From Rifleibacterium sp035352635 (GTDB taxonomy: Bacteria; Muiribacteriota; Ozemobacteria; Ozemobacterales; Ozemobacteraceae), in contig DAOPYA010000001.1 of the NCBI GenBank assembly GCA_035352635.1, positions 1-64,000 of the forward strand: 64,000 nt of DNA. Reading direction: 5' to 3'. The notes under the pieces were generated by a model. It was not told where the DNA came from. It searched no databases and was given only the letters and a program-made list of their open reading frames with translations. Positions within the stretch are counted from its first letter, which is position 1. Each line of letters begins with the position of its first letter. A program made the position numbers and the translations under genes. Below, one piece after another: positions 26,167 through 34,703 of this stretch.

Positions 26167-26978
26167 TTGCCATCAGCCTCCTGCTGTTTTTTCTGTGCCT
26201 TTTTCGATTCAAGGTAAAATGATTTGATTTTTCCCGGGCGATAGGTCTCTACCCGGCGTTCTTCTTCGCCTTTATCTGCTGCTTCTGCGCTTTCAGTAGC
26301 GGTGGCCGCATTTTGATCAACAGTTGTCGTGGCGATATTTGTTGCGGGCATGGCCAGATTACCCTGAACAACTGGTTTTGCGACGCCCGTGGCCCGGTTA
26401 GCCCTTTTGCCGGGAAAAAGCAGCCGCTGCAGCTCGATGGCCCGGTTAAATTGCGCTGCCGACATGCTGGCAACTTGCTGGGTGCTGCTGCCGGCCTGAC
26501 CGTTCTGACCAAGCAGTCTGACAAATTCTTCACTGAGCGCAAGCTTTTTTGACAGTTCTCCAAGGCCGGCGAGCAACTGCTGGCGCTCATTGGCTCCAGG
26601 GGCGGCGGCCAGCAGGCTTTCAAGTCTTGATTTATCGTTTTTTAACTGATCGAGATTGCTGATCGAAGCTGAATAAGAACTCTCGAGTTCGCCTTCTGAA
26701 CCAACCCGTCGTTCAAGTTCAGCTTTGATGGCCTTTTCGCGCATTTTGCTGAAGTCGGGAAGCACTGGTTTGCCCATAACCGAACCCGGCGGCCGACCGA
26801 TGCCAGAAGGTTGCCCGGTCGATGGATCTACGGGGGCGGCTGGTTCGTTAAACCCCTGGGTGACGGTCTTGCTGTCAGAAGCGCCGGCTTCGTCCATCCA
26901 GGCAGGAAACTTCTGCTGGGCAATTCCCCCCGCGGCTAACATCATGAAATAGCTGATCAAAATTACTTTTTTTAGCAT
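26163..26978 (-). CDS. exported coiled-coil protein of unknown function
   Basis: 271 residues, not recognised. Signal peptide at about 1-20 (AGGIAQ). A Pro/Gly/Ser-rich linker (35-75) is followed by a helical coiled-coil region (about 80-155; KAIKAELERRV, LDQLKNDKSRLESLL). A low-complexity Ala/Thr/Glu stretch and a basic C-terminal helix end the protein. It heads the envelope operon, and its stop overlaps the asd start by 4 bases. Likely periplasmic. Confidence 0.65.
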   Translation of the reverse strand: MLKKVILISYFMMLAAGGIAQQKFPAWMDEAGASDSKTVTQGFNEPAAPVDPSTGQPSGIGRPPGSVMGKPVLPDFSKMREKAIKAELERRVGSEGELESSYSASISNLDQLKNDKSRLESLLAAAPGANERQQLLAGLGELSKKLALSEEFVRLLGQNGQAGSSTQQVASMSAAQFNRAIELQRLLFPGKRANRATGVAKPVVQGNLAMPATNIATTTVDQNAATATESAEAADKGEEERRVETYRPGKIKSFYLESKKAQKKQQEADGK

Positions 26979-27047
26979 GTCTGATTTTGTACCATAAAGC
27001 CGGCTTATATTGCAAAGCCTTCATAAACAAAGCAAACTTGCAAAAAG

Positions 27048-27605
27048 ATGAGAAAACCACAGGTTTTGCCGATGAATTCAGATTTGCAGCTGGTAGCAAG
27101 CATTGCCGGGGCTTGCCAAATAATGGGAAAAGATTATGCTTATATCAGGAATGAAATGATGAAAACAGGAAAATACCCGGAGCGGGTTTTATTCAGATTC
27201 AAAAAACCCTGCTACCTGAGAGTGATCAGAGACAACACCGAGGTCATTGCCCGCCGGATGGGTTTTGATGAAGACCAGGTCTTTGAACTTGGCATGATCG
27301 TTGACGAGGCCTATACTAACGCTGTTGAACATGGCGTTACTTCATCTGGCGACACTGAACTCGAGATTGAGTTTCTGATCTATGCTGACAGGCTCGTAGT
27401 CTCTGTTAAAGACACAGGCTGCGGGTTCGATCTGTCATGCGTGCCTGTTCCCAAAAACCTGCGCAGCCTGAACTCAACCAGAGGTCGCGGTCTGGGCCTG
27501 ATCAGCATGCTTTCTGACAGCTACGAGCTTATTTCAGCCCCAGGCAACGGCACGGTACTGCGTTTGACCAAATACATCGTTGCGGCACGCGAGTTTGTTG
27601 CCTGA
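27048..27605 (+). CDS. RsbW/SpoIIAB-like serine kinase (HATPase_c domain)
   Basis: 185 residues from the first ATG. The conserved domain begins only near residue 40 (MKTGKYPERVLFRF), so the true start may be at 27072 or near 27156; none has a strong SD. GHKL ATPase motifs: N box DEAYTNAVEHG, G1 box VKDTGCGFD, and G2 RGRGLGLISML. RsbW-type proteins phosphorylate an anti-anti-sigma protein and bind a sigma factor. No antagonist, phosphatase or sigma partner gene is adjacent, so its target is unknown. It converges with the AAA+ gene, with 2 bases between stops. Confidence 0.82.
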   Translation: MRKPQVLPMNSDLQLVASIAGACQIMGKDYAYIRNEMMKTGKYPERVLFRFKKPCYLRVIRDNTEVIARRMGFDEDQVFELGMIVDEAYTNAVEHGVTSSGDTELEIEFLIYADRLVVSVKDTGCGFDLSCVPVPKNLRSLNSTRGRGLGLISMLSDSYELISAPGNGTVLRLTKYIVAAREFVA

Positions 27606-27607
27606 CC

Positions 27608-29404
27608 CTACTCGCTCATTTCAATTTTAAGCTCATCCATGCGACTTTTGATAGCATCGGTTTCGAGCTTGCTGAATTTTTCAGGCAGAAATCTCTGATC
27701 GGTGCATTCGAAAACTGCGGCAAGATCCATATACTCAAGTCTGGCTGAATGGGCCATCGGCCGGTATGACTTCAATGCTTCCCTGATGAATTCACCGACT
27801 GGCTTGCGATCTGGGGCGTCTTCTTCTTGCAGTTCAAGCATGCGCGAAGCCATGATCAGCATGCCTTCCATTTCGTTGCCGCCGATATCGAGGCTCTCAG
27901 GGAAATCGGGAATATCAGATTCCTCAAGCTTGATCTTGTTTTTGCGTGCCAGAGCCTTGAAAAGAGCTTTTTTGTCGTCAAGGGTCTGTGGGGCAAAAAG
28001 CGGAATATGCACGTCTAGGCGGCCAACCCGCTTTAGATCAACTTCAAGCAGGTCGGGCCGCGAGGTGGCGAAGATCCAGAAAATGCGGCCACGATTGCGT
28101 GTGTCAGCCATTTCCCGGGCCAGCATGGCATAGATTCGCCCTGAAACCCCTGAATCGCCAGAGTTGCCATCGCGTTTGCCAGCCACCTGGTCAGCTTCAT
28201 CAATAAAGACGATGACCTGCCCCATGGCATGCAGTATCTTGAAAATAGCTTCAAGATTGCCTTCAGTCGCGCCAACCCACTTGTCGCGGAAATTCTTCAA
28301 TTCGACGCAGGGCACCCCGGCTTCGCCAGCAAAGCACTCTACCAGGTAAGTTTTTCCGGTTCCGATGCGCCCGGTGATCAGATAACCCATCGGCAGTGCC
28401 TTGATTTTGCCGCGTTTCATCAACGAAGCATCCTGACGGAACCAGGCCTTGGCTTCACTGTGACCCGCTACATCGTCGAGATTGCGCTGTGACTCAACGA
28501 AAGTAATGCGGCCCCCGGCAGATTTTTCGATCATTTCCTTTTTAACTTCGCGCAGATATTCCATGGTAATGCGTCGTTGATTCTTGACCGCACGCTCAAT
28601 CAGGTTTTGCACGTCAATACATGAAAGACCTTCGAGTTTCTGAGCCAATGACTCACGATCAACATCACATATTGTCGAAAAATCGCTGACCGTGGCGGTA
28701 ATGGCCTGCACAAAGTTTAAAACGGTCTCAGAATCAGGCAGACTGATCTGAATTTTGGCCGATCTCGGGTTCTCGACAAGCTGACGGTTAACATCGTTGA
28801 GGTTTTCGGCCACCAGACAGGTTGTTACATAAGCACTGTTGATGCTTGGGTCAGCGGCCCAGTCAAACACTCTGATCAGGGTTTCAACTGACTCCGAACT
28901 TGTATAGGCAATCTCGGCACGCGGCAGCAGATACTGCGCATATTCAACGATGACCGCCACCCGCATCGGATTCGCGACCGGCTTGCCGCTTTTATCTGCA
29001 GTGGTGCGCACCAGCCCATGTCTGATGAAGCGATCAATTAAAGCCAGAGCCCTCTTCGGGTCTTTGGGAAGTGCCCCGCCGCTCTCGCTGGTGATGTCAC
29101 CATCTGTGGCAGTGGCAAAGCCTGTGCGATGAAAGCTGTCGAAGGCTTTAAGAAAATTAAAAAATAGTTCCCCGCCTTTGCTGGCCCTGATTCCGTGACC
29201 TCGATCATAGGTCAGCACCACTTCGAACGGCGCAAACATGACGCGCGTCAAAAAATCCTTTAATGAAAGACACTGCAGCTGCTGATTGTTTTCGCCGGCG
29301 TAAGTAACCCAGTCATCAACGTTGCCGTATAGCAAAAACTGGCTGATTGAACCGCTTTTAAAGATCTCTGACATCTCGCGTGCCCATTGGGGGTAATTGG
29401 CCAT
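27608..29404 (-). CDS. AAA+ ATPase (Ycf46-like layout), last gene of the PspA/ABC operon
   Basis: 598 residues. The C-terminal half is an active-looking AAA+ module: Walker A GRIGTGKT at 345-352, a pore-side segment KWVGATEGN near 375-383, Walker B VIVFIDEAD at 397-405, sensor 1 in ATSRPD at 446-451, and arginine-finger region RVGRLD at 459-464. The N-terminal half (about 1-290) resembles a degenerate P-loop domain: it has a Walker-B-like VAVIVEYAQYLLP and no Walker A. This layout recalls Ycf46-type proteins. AAA+ proteins remodel or unfold partners, and the neighbours PspA and the coiled-coil membrane protein are obvious candidates. Twelve bases separate it from the upstream gene. Confidence 0.85.
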   Translation of the reverse strand: MANYPQWAREMSEIFKSGSISQFLLYGNVDDWVTYAGENNQQLQCLSLKDFLTRVMFAPFEVVLTYDRGHGIRASKGGELFFNFLKAFDSFHRTGFATATDGDITSESGGALPKDPKRALALIDRFIRHGLVRTTADKSGKPVANPMRVAVIVEYAQYLLPRAEIAYTSSESVETLIRVFDWAADPSINSAYVTTCLVAENLNDVNRQLVENPRSAKIQISLPDSETVLNFVQAITATVSDFSTICDVDRESLAQKLEGLSCIDVQNLIERAVKNQRRITMEYLREVKKEMIEKSAGGRITFVESQRNLDDVAGHSEAKAWFRQDASLMKRGKIKALPMGYLITGRIGTGKTYLVECFAGEAGVPCVELKNFRDKWVGATEGNLEAIFKILHAMGQVIVFIDEADQVAGKRDGNSGDSGVSGRIYAMLAREMADTRNRGRIFWIFATSRPDLLEVDLKRVGRLDVHIPLFAPQTLDDKKALFKALARKNKIKLEESDIPDFPESLDIGGNEMEGMLIMASRMLELQEEDAPDRKPVGEFIREALKSYRPMAHSARLEYMDLAAVFECTDQRFLPEKFSKLETDAIKSRMDELKIEMSE

Positions 29405-29415
29405 TATTGGTTCCT

Positions 29416-30303
29416 TTATTCAGTTTCCCGCCCGGCTGGTGGCGCGACGGGTTCGCTGTCTGTATCGTTTTCGGGCTCACCAATCGGCGGCCCGCTCAAT
29501 TTTCGCAGAAAGTCTGAATTAGAGTTGATCCAGGCCTGGGTTTCGCCCAGGTAATTGTTGATCTGGTCGATGTTTGAACTGAGCCCTTCGGGGCTGCTGT
29601 CAAGCGGAATGCCTTCCCTGACCATTTTCAGCTGGTTTTCGATGCGCTGAAGCTCCATTTCAACCAGCATTTCGTTCTCTTTGGCGACCCCGAGGTTTTC
29701 GAGGCGTTTGCGGTGAATTTCAAGATTGCTGTTCAGAGACTTCGCGAGTGCCGGGCTGACATTGTCTTTTAGTTGTTGTTCAAGCTTGCGGATTTCGCCG
29801 TTAATCTCGTTTTCTTTGGTGCGCTGCAAGCTTTCTTCGATCAACTGCTTCGTTTTCAGAAGCTTCAGAAATATTGACGGCAGCTGGCTGAGGGTTTCCT
29901 GACGGTTCTGGTTCATAAAGCCCGACCCCTGGTCGGTGTTCCAGGTCATCAGCTTGTTGATGTCGGCAAGATTAGCATTCAGACGCTTCAGTCGCGAATG
30001 ATTATCGGGAGTTAAACTGGCCACCAGTTCATTCATCTTGGCTGATCGTGATTCGGAAATCTCTGAAAGCTTTTTTGCCTGCACATAATTCTGAAAACGA
30101 GGATTGGTAGTGAGAAACCACAGGTAGATAAACTCGAGCGCCAGCCCGAGAAACCAGAACCCGGGATTGCTCAGCCCTAAAATAAAGGAGCCGAGAATGA
30201 ACAGTTTGTTGACTGGAATCTCACCCATGCCCTTAATGATCAGGCCGGCGTTGAAGGCTTCGATAAGGATGTCTGAATACCCGGGCTTGTATTTGTTTGC
30301 CAT
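29416..30303 (-). CDS. membrane-anchored coiled-coil protein of the PspA/ABC operon
   Basis: 295 residues, not recognised. One or two membrane helices lie at about 34-66 (LFILGSFILGLS, FWFLGLALEFIYLWFL). A long helical coiled-coil region follows at about 75-250, with heptad-like Leu/Ile spacing and many Glu/Lys, and an acidic Pro-rich tail ends the protein. A short stretch of about 33 residues precedes the helices. The long soluble part is likely cytoplasmic, where it could meet PspA or the AAA+ ATPase. Its start overlaps the ABC ATPase stop by one base (TGATG). Confidence 0.7.
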   Translation of the reverse strand: MANKYKPGYSDILIEAFNAGLIIKGMGEIPVNKLFILGSFILGLSNPGFWFLGLALEFIYLWFLTTNPRFQNYVQAKKLSEISESRSAKMNELVASLTPDNHSRLKRLNANLADINKLMTWNTDQGSGFMNQNRQETLSQLPSIFLKLLKTKQLIEESLQRTKENEINGEIRKLEQQLKDNVSPALAKSLNSNLEIHRKRLENLGVAKENEMLVEMELQRIENQLKMVREGIPLDSSPEGLSSNIDQINNYLGETQAWINSNSDFLRKLSGPPIGEPENDTDSEPVAPPAGRETE

Positions 30304-31670
30304 CAGTCTGAACCGCCAATTTTAACAAATTCGTCGGTGATGTCTTTTAAAAAGCTGTTGAAAATGCGGCTTTCCTGAACCTCCAACGGAGTCATGCCTG
30401 GATGTTTTCCGATCAGGTCAGGAGTTACCGCGATCTGTCGGGCAAGGCGCCCCGGATTCGCCTGAAACATAAAAATGCGGTCGCTGAGATAAACTGCCTC
30501 AGCCAGCGAATGCGTGACAATGAAAACGGTGGCTTCAACTTCGTGCCACAATGCGGTGATCAATTCCTGCATTTCAATGCGGGTCGGTTCGTCAAGCGCC
30601 GAAAAAGGCTCGTCCATCAGAATAATTCTCGGCTTCAGAACCAGGGTGCGGGCAATGGCGACCCGCTGCTGCTGACCACCCGAAAGCTGATATGGGAATT
30701 TGTCTTCATGCCCTTTCATGCCGACTTTAACGATCATCTCCCGGGCAAGTTTTTCCATGACCTGGTCAGGGTAGCCCAGAGATTCGCGGTTCAGCTGCAG
30801 ACCGAACATGACGTTCTGTAAAACCGTCAGATGCGGAAACGAACTGTATTTCTGAAAAATCATGCCCCGGTCGCGGCCCGGCCCGGTGACCTTTTTGCCG
30901 CGCACCAGCACTTCGCCGAGGGTCGGTGGCCCGACTTCCTGAAAGCCTTGAATCAGATTGAGAACGGTCGATTTGCCACAGCCTGATGGCCCCACCAGCG
31001 CAATGAATTCGCCAACGTCGGGCAGATCTTCGATTTCGAAAGAAACATTCTTGAGGGCCATGAATTCATTAGAGGTGCCATGGTTGAAAATCTTGGTAAC
31101 ATTACTGAAAGTGACGATTGGCTTGTATTTTGGCCTGGCCGGCGGGTCTTGCTGATTGTTGGTGGCGCCAACAGCCATCTCTGGCGATTCATCGCGCCCA
31201 GATTCTGGCGAGCTTGCGGGGAAAGGGAACGCCGGATCTTTCTGCCCGGAGTATGCCTCAGAGAGAACCTGCACGGCTGGTCTGCCGTCAATCAGCGGTT
31301 CTGGTCTGTGCTCATCAGTTATCGAAGGCTCGGCAGGAAGCGGTCGACTGGTCGTCAAAATTTCAGGTGCCGTTGCCTCAACAGCTTCAACGGCAGGATT
31401 CACTGGCTGAGCATTGCTTGCGGCCGGCGTTAGTTCAGTTTCATTGCTATGAGATTTTTCGGGGTCTTTAGCTGATGAATGTGCGGGGTGACCCGCCTGC
31501 ACTGGTTGCGCGGGCTGCACCGGCTGAGATGCTTGAGACGCCTGAGAAACAGGCTTTGGCGTCTTGATTTTGCTTGAGGGAGCTGTTCCGGGCGCTTCAT
31601 CATCGAAACGGTAGAAATAGCCGGCAATTCTGCGAAACAAAGACGGTGGGTTTGGTTGTCGTTCGCTCAT
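30303..31670 (-). CDS. ABC transporter ATPase (SsuB/TauB type) with long disordered N-terminal extension
   Basis: 455 residues. The nucleotide-binding domain occupies about 183-440: Walker A GPSGCGKST at 227-235, Q-loop in IFQKYSSFPHLTV, signature LSGGQQQRVAIAR at 329-341, Walker B IILMDEPFSALD at 349-360, and H-loop in VTHSLAEAVYLSD. It matches nitrate/sulfonate/taurine importers. The first 180 residues are unusual: a basic, aromatic head (LFRRIAGYFYRFDDE) and then a low-complexity Pro/Ala/Gln/Ser tract with SQASQAS and VQPAQPVQ repeats. The head could bind membrane or a partner. It overlaps the permease by 4 bases. Confidence 0.9.
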   Translation of the reverse strand: MSERQPNPPSLFRRIAGYFYRFDDEAPGTAPSSKIKTPKPVSQASQASQPVQPAQPVQAGHPAHSSAKDPEKSHSNETELTPAASNAQPVNPAVEAVEATAPEILTTSRPLPAEPSITDEHRPEPLIDGRPAVQVLSEAYSGQKDPAFPFPASSPESGRDESPEMAVGATNNQQDPPARPKYKPIVTFSNVTKIFNHGTSNEFMALKNVSFEIEDLPDVGEFIALVGPSGCGKSTVLNLIQGFQEVGPPTLGEVLVRGKKVTGPGRDRGMIFQKYSSFPHLTVLQNVMFGLQLNRESLGYPDQVMEKLAREMIVKVGMKGHEDKFPYQLSGGQQQRVAIARTLVLKPRIILMDEPFSALDEPTRIEMQELITALWHEVEATVFIVTHSLAEAVYLSDRIFMFQANPGRLARQIAVTPDLIGKHPGMTPLEVQESRIFNSFLKDITDEFVKIGGSD

Positions 31671-32950
31671 CGTCGCTGACTCCTGTATGGGAAAAGCCTT
31701 TCGCCGACCTTTTCCCAGATTTTGTCAGTGATGAAAGCCATGAGCACAATGGCGATCAGAACCAGATAGATGTCTTCGCGTGGCCCGCGACGCTGGCTTG
31801 TTAAAATGAGGGTGCCAACCCCGAAACTGCCCATATCGACCATCTCGGCGAGAATAATATAGCCCCAGCCGATGCCGAAACCCAGGCGCATCGCGTCATA
31901 CAGATTTGGCAAGGCGATGGGCAGCAGAATGTTGTTGAGAATCTGAAATTTCCCGGCTCCCAGGGTATAACCGGTTTGCAGATACACGTTGTCAACCTCT
32001 TCGAGAGCTTTGACAAACAGAGGCAGCAGGTAGATGGCAAAGCCAAAAGCCAGAAACATGATTTTCTGCAACTCATTGGTGCCAAAAAGAATCATAAAAA
32101 GCGGCACCAGAGCCGGAATCGGCAGATACCCCGCAAACAGCATCAGCGGGGCGAACAACGCTTTGCATTTGCTGAAAGTACCCATCATCAGCGAAACCGG
32201 AAAAACAATCGAAAAAGCCACCAGAAACCCGGCACTGACTCTGAGAAAGCTGAAAAGGATATTCTTGGGCAGAAATCGGTCAGACCAGAGAGAGGGCAGC
32301 GAACGACTGACTTCAGATGGGCTTGGGAGCATTGACGGGCTGATTATACGGGTTTCAACAATCTCAAATTGGTAGTTGAATTTCATCAGCGGTGGCTTTG
32401 CTTTGGCTGTGACCGCGTCAAGAGTGCTGTCGATAGAGGCCACTGTGGTATCAGTGACGGCCGGGACTGCGATGGGTTCGCCGCCAGATGCATTCGGCAC
32501 CGCCACAGGCAGCGATTCTGAAACTTTTTTGCCCGGAACCTCGATTGGCAACGGCGGTTCTTTGACCCGGTCGATGATTCTGCCGATTGGCAGGGTTATT
32601 CTGACGCTCTTGCCAAAGGGCCGGGCAGGCATATTGCCAAGTTTGAATCGCTGGCCGTCTTTAACCAGAACGCTTCCCTGGTCGGGGTCGATTTCTGAGG
32701 CATATTCAAGGCTGCTGTTCTCAATCGTAAGTCTGATACGATCTTTAAATAATGTGCCATCGGGCGGAGCGGCTTTTTCATAACCCTCAAAAATACCGTC
32801 TGGCAAGGTTACGGTTTCAGTGCGCCCCGAAGTGGCGAAAACCCAGAGAAGAAAAATGAAAAAAATCGGTAGAACTCCCAGAATGATCTGGTCGGCAATC
32901 CGGGCGCCGGTTCGAATTCCAAAAAAGTTTTCGAGTAGACTGAATTTCAT
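31667..32950 (-). CDS. ABC transporter permease (SsuC/TauC type) with large extracytoplasmic insertion
   Basis: 427 residues against about 260 for the family. After a first membrane helix (about 22-42), a segment of about 160 residues, likely outside the membrane, holds beta-like stretches (GTLFKDRIRLTIENSSLEYAS, VRITLPIGRII) and a Pro/Val linker. The normal BPD permease core starts near residue 205 (RIISPSMLPSPSEVSRSLPSLW) with about six helices. Its coupling loop has a variant of the EAA motif (GAGKFQILNNILLPIALP). The insertion could contact the wall-anchored binding proteins encoded upstream; this is inference. Confidence 0.88.
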   Translation of the reverse strand: MKFSLLENFFGIRTGARIADQIILGVLPIFFIFLLWVFATSGRTETVTLPDGIFEGYEKAAPPDGTLFKDRIRLTIENSSLEYASEIDPDQGSVLVKDGQRFKLGNMPARPFGKSVRITLPIGRIIDRVKEPPLPIEVPGKKVSESLPVAVPNASGGEPIAVPAVTDTTVASIDSTLDAVTAKAKPPLMKFNYQFEIVETRIISPSMLPSPSEVSRSLPSLWSDRFLPKNILFSFLRVSAGFLVAFSIVFPVSLMMGTFSKCKALFAPLMLFAGYLPIPALVPLFMILFGTNELQKIMFLAFGFAIYLLPLFVKALEEVDNVYLQTGYTLGAGKFQILNNILLPIALPNLYDAMRLGFGIGWGYIILAEMVDMGSFGVGTLILTSQRRGPREDIYLVLIAIVLMAFITDKIWEKVGERLFPYRSQRR

Positions 32951-33005
32951 GAGTTTCCACGTTTAAAAAAGTAGGCAGAAAATCTGCTGTGAAAATAGAG
33001 TGATT

Positions 33006-33034
33006 TGCCGGTCTGCCTGTCAGGCAGACCGGCA
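33006..33034 (-). repeat. intercistronic hairpin between the binding protein and permease genes
   Basis: A near-perfect palindrome with 12-14 bp arms (TGCCGGTCTGCC and its complement) lies 6 bases after the stop of the 33041-34684 gene and about 55 bases before the permease start. No clear T run follows on the minus strand, so it is more likely an mRNA-stabilising or attenuating hairpin than a full terminator. Such elements often keep binding-protein mRNA more abundant than permease mRNA. Confidence 0.75.
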
Positions 33035-33040
33035 GATTGA

Positions 33041-34684
33041 TCAGTTGCTTTCGGGCGGGAAAACCGACACTTCAACTCTGCGATTCAGAGCCTGATTCAT
33101 CGGGTTGTCATTGTCGGCCGGCTTGTTCCAGCCTTCACCTTCGACGACGAATTTCTTCTCGTCGAATTTGTATTTGTCTACCAGCGCTTTTTTCACGGCT
33201 TCAGCGCGGCTCAGACTGAGATCTTTGACAATCTTTTCAGGGATCTTGCCCTTCATCGAACTGTCGGTGTGCCCGACGATGGCGACGACGGCGCGATCAT
33301 AAGCACCAACCAGGCGGGCGACCTTGTCGAGAGTGGCTTCGATGTTAGGGTCGTAGAGGGTGTTGAGAACCGCATTGCCGGTAATGTCATGGGCCGGTTC
33401 GTAGATGTTCGAAGAATTCGGATAAAAGTTTATACGAACAGTCTGCGTAATGATCGGCGCTTCGGCATTGACCTTGTTGTAAGTGGTCGGTACGAATTTG
33501 CTGACGTAATTATCCTGATGATGTTTGAATTCACCGCTTTTGCCAAGTTCGTCGATCAGCGAGAAATCCATGACCTGATTGAACGGTACGGCTTCTTTGA
33601 CCAGCCCGGCCTGGTTGTAAACATAAGCGATGCTTTTCCAGGTGCGTTCAAAGTTGGTCGGATTGTTGGCGTTAAGGAAAAATTCGCGGTTTTCGGCGAA
33701 ATTCGTCGGGTGGGCATCGGCTTCCATGGCCTGTACGTCTTCAATCTTCATGCCATAGCCATCAGCCATCCACTGGAAAGCCTGCGCCTTGGTTGTCGGA
33801 TTGTTGAGCATGTCGATACCGGCGAAGATACCGGCAACAAGACCCTTGACGATTTCTGGTTTGTCGCGGGCAAAGTCAGCACGAACTGCCCAGACGTCGG
33901 CAATCAGCTTGTTAGCTTCACCGGTGGTAGTTAGAATACGTGTGCCGGCAACTTTTTCAGGAATGGTATAGATGTCGGGGGCCCAGCTGACGCAGGCATC
34001 AATCTTCGGATCAGAAACAAAAGCCGCGGCAGCTTCGAAAGCGGTCGTCGTGTATTTGTGAGTTACTTCTTCAAGCCCGATGCCGGCATTTATAAGCAGG
34101 TTGCTGATAAAATACTGAGAGGGGCTGTTCTGGGCGTAGACTATGGTCTTGCCTTTGAGATCGGCTACTGAGCGAATTTTGCTGCGGGCTACGATGCCGT
34201 CGCCACCACTTGACCAGTCGACCTGCTGAAAAATGCGCGGCGCAGTGCGGCTGTCTTTCATCAATTCAGGCGCAAAGAGCACCATCATGTCGAGGGTTCC
34301 CCATAAAACATGGCTTTCGCCGCTGGCAAAAGTGTCGCGGGCGACAACCGGGTCATCAATGAGCTTCAGATTGACCTTAAAACCGTATTTTTTGAAAAAC
34401 ACGCTATCTTCGTTCGGGGCAAAACCATTATTGGCTGCGATAATCGGCAACCAGCCTGCCCATACGTTAATCGGAAAAACCACGACCTTTTCTTTGTCAT
34501 CCCATTTGTAGGCCGAAGTGCCCTGAACTGGCGGGAGAGTCTCACGTGGCACGAACTTATAATCTTTAACCGTGGTTATTGACTCGGTATCGGGTGCTTC
34601 CGGGGCTTCCTGGGCCTGGGCAAAGCTGAAACAGATGGCCAGCATGGCCATGAGAACCAGAAAAAGCTTTCCTCTGAAATTCAT
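33041..34684 (-). CDS. ABC substrate-binding domain fused to OmpA peptidoglycan-binding domain (copy 1)
   Basis: 547 residues. Signal peptide at 1-25 (FAQA). Residues about 60-400 are a periplasmic binding protein of the NMT1/TauA/SsuA type (VVVFPINVWAGWLPIIAANN, GKTIVYAQNSPSQYF, SWAPDIYTIPEKVAGTRIL). Residues about 412-543 are an OmpA C-terminal domain: NFYPNSSNIYEP, GHTDSSMKG at 471-479 with the conserved Asp, LSLSRAEAVKKAL, and NRRVEV at 534-539 with the Arg that binds diaminopimelate. The protein should be soluble in the periplasm but tethered to the wall. That is unusual for an importer's binding protein and hints at sensing. Very similar to the 35490-37244 gene. Confidence 0.9.
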   Translation of the reverse strand: MNFRGKLFLVLMAMLAICFSFAQAQEAPEAPDTESITTVKDYKFVPRETLPPVQGTSAYKWDDKEKVVVFPINVWAGWLPIIAANNGFAPNEDSVFFKKYGFKVNLKLIDDPVVARDTFASGESHVLWGTLDMMVLFAPELMKDSRTAPRIFQQVDWSSGGDGIVARSKIRSVADLKGKTIVYAQNSPSQYFISNLLINAGIGLEEVTHKYTTTAFEAAAAFVSDPKIDACVSWAPDIYTIPEKVAGTRILTTTGEANKLIADVWAVRADFARDKPEIVKGLVAGIFAGIDMLNNPTTKAQAFQWMADGYGMKIEDVQAMEADAHPTNFAENREFFLNANNPTNFERTWKSIAYVYNQAGLVKEAVPFNQVMDFSLIDELGKSGEFKHHQDNYVSKFVPTTYNKVNAEAPIITQTVRINFYPNSSNIYEPAHDITGNAVLNTLYDPNIEATLDKVARLVGAYDRAVVAIVGHTDSSMKGKIPEKIVKDLSLSRAEAVKKALVDKYKFDEKKFVVEGEGWNKPADNDNPMNQALNRRVEVSVFPPESN

Positions 34685-34703
34685 CTCGTACTCCTTATGT
34701 ATA

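Noticed and set aside
31400..31600. Low-complexity tract in the ABC ATPase gene as a possible tandem repeat or frameshift
   Set aside because: The frame stays open, codon use is normal and the SQAS and PVQP units are short and imperfect; it looks like a disordered linker.
33269..33934. 221-residue open frame on the plus strand opposite the OmpA fusion gene
   Set aside because: Antisense of a firmly identified protein; no motif, no start signal.
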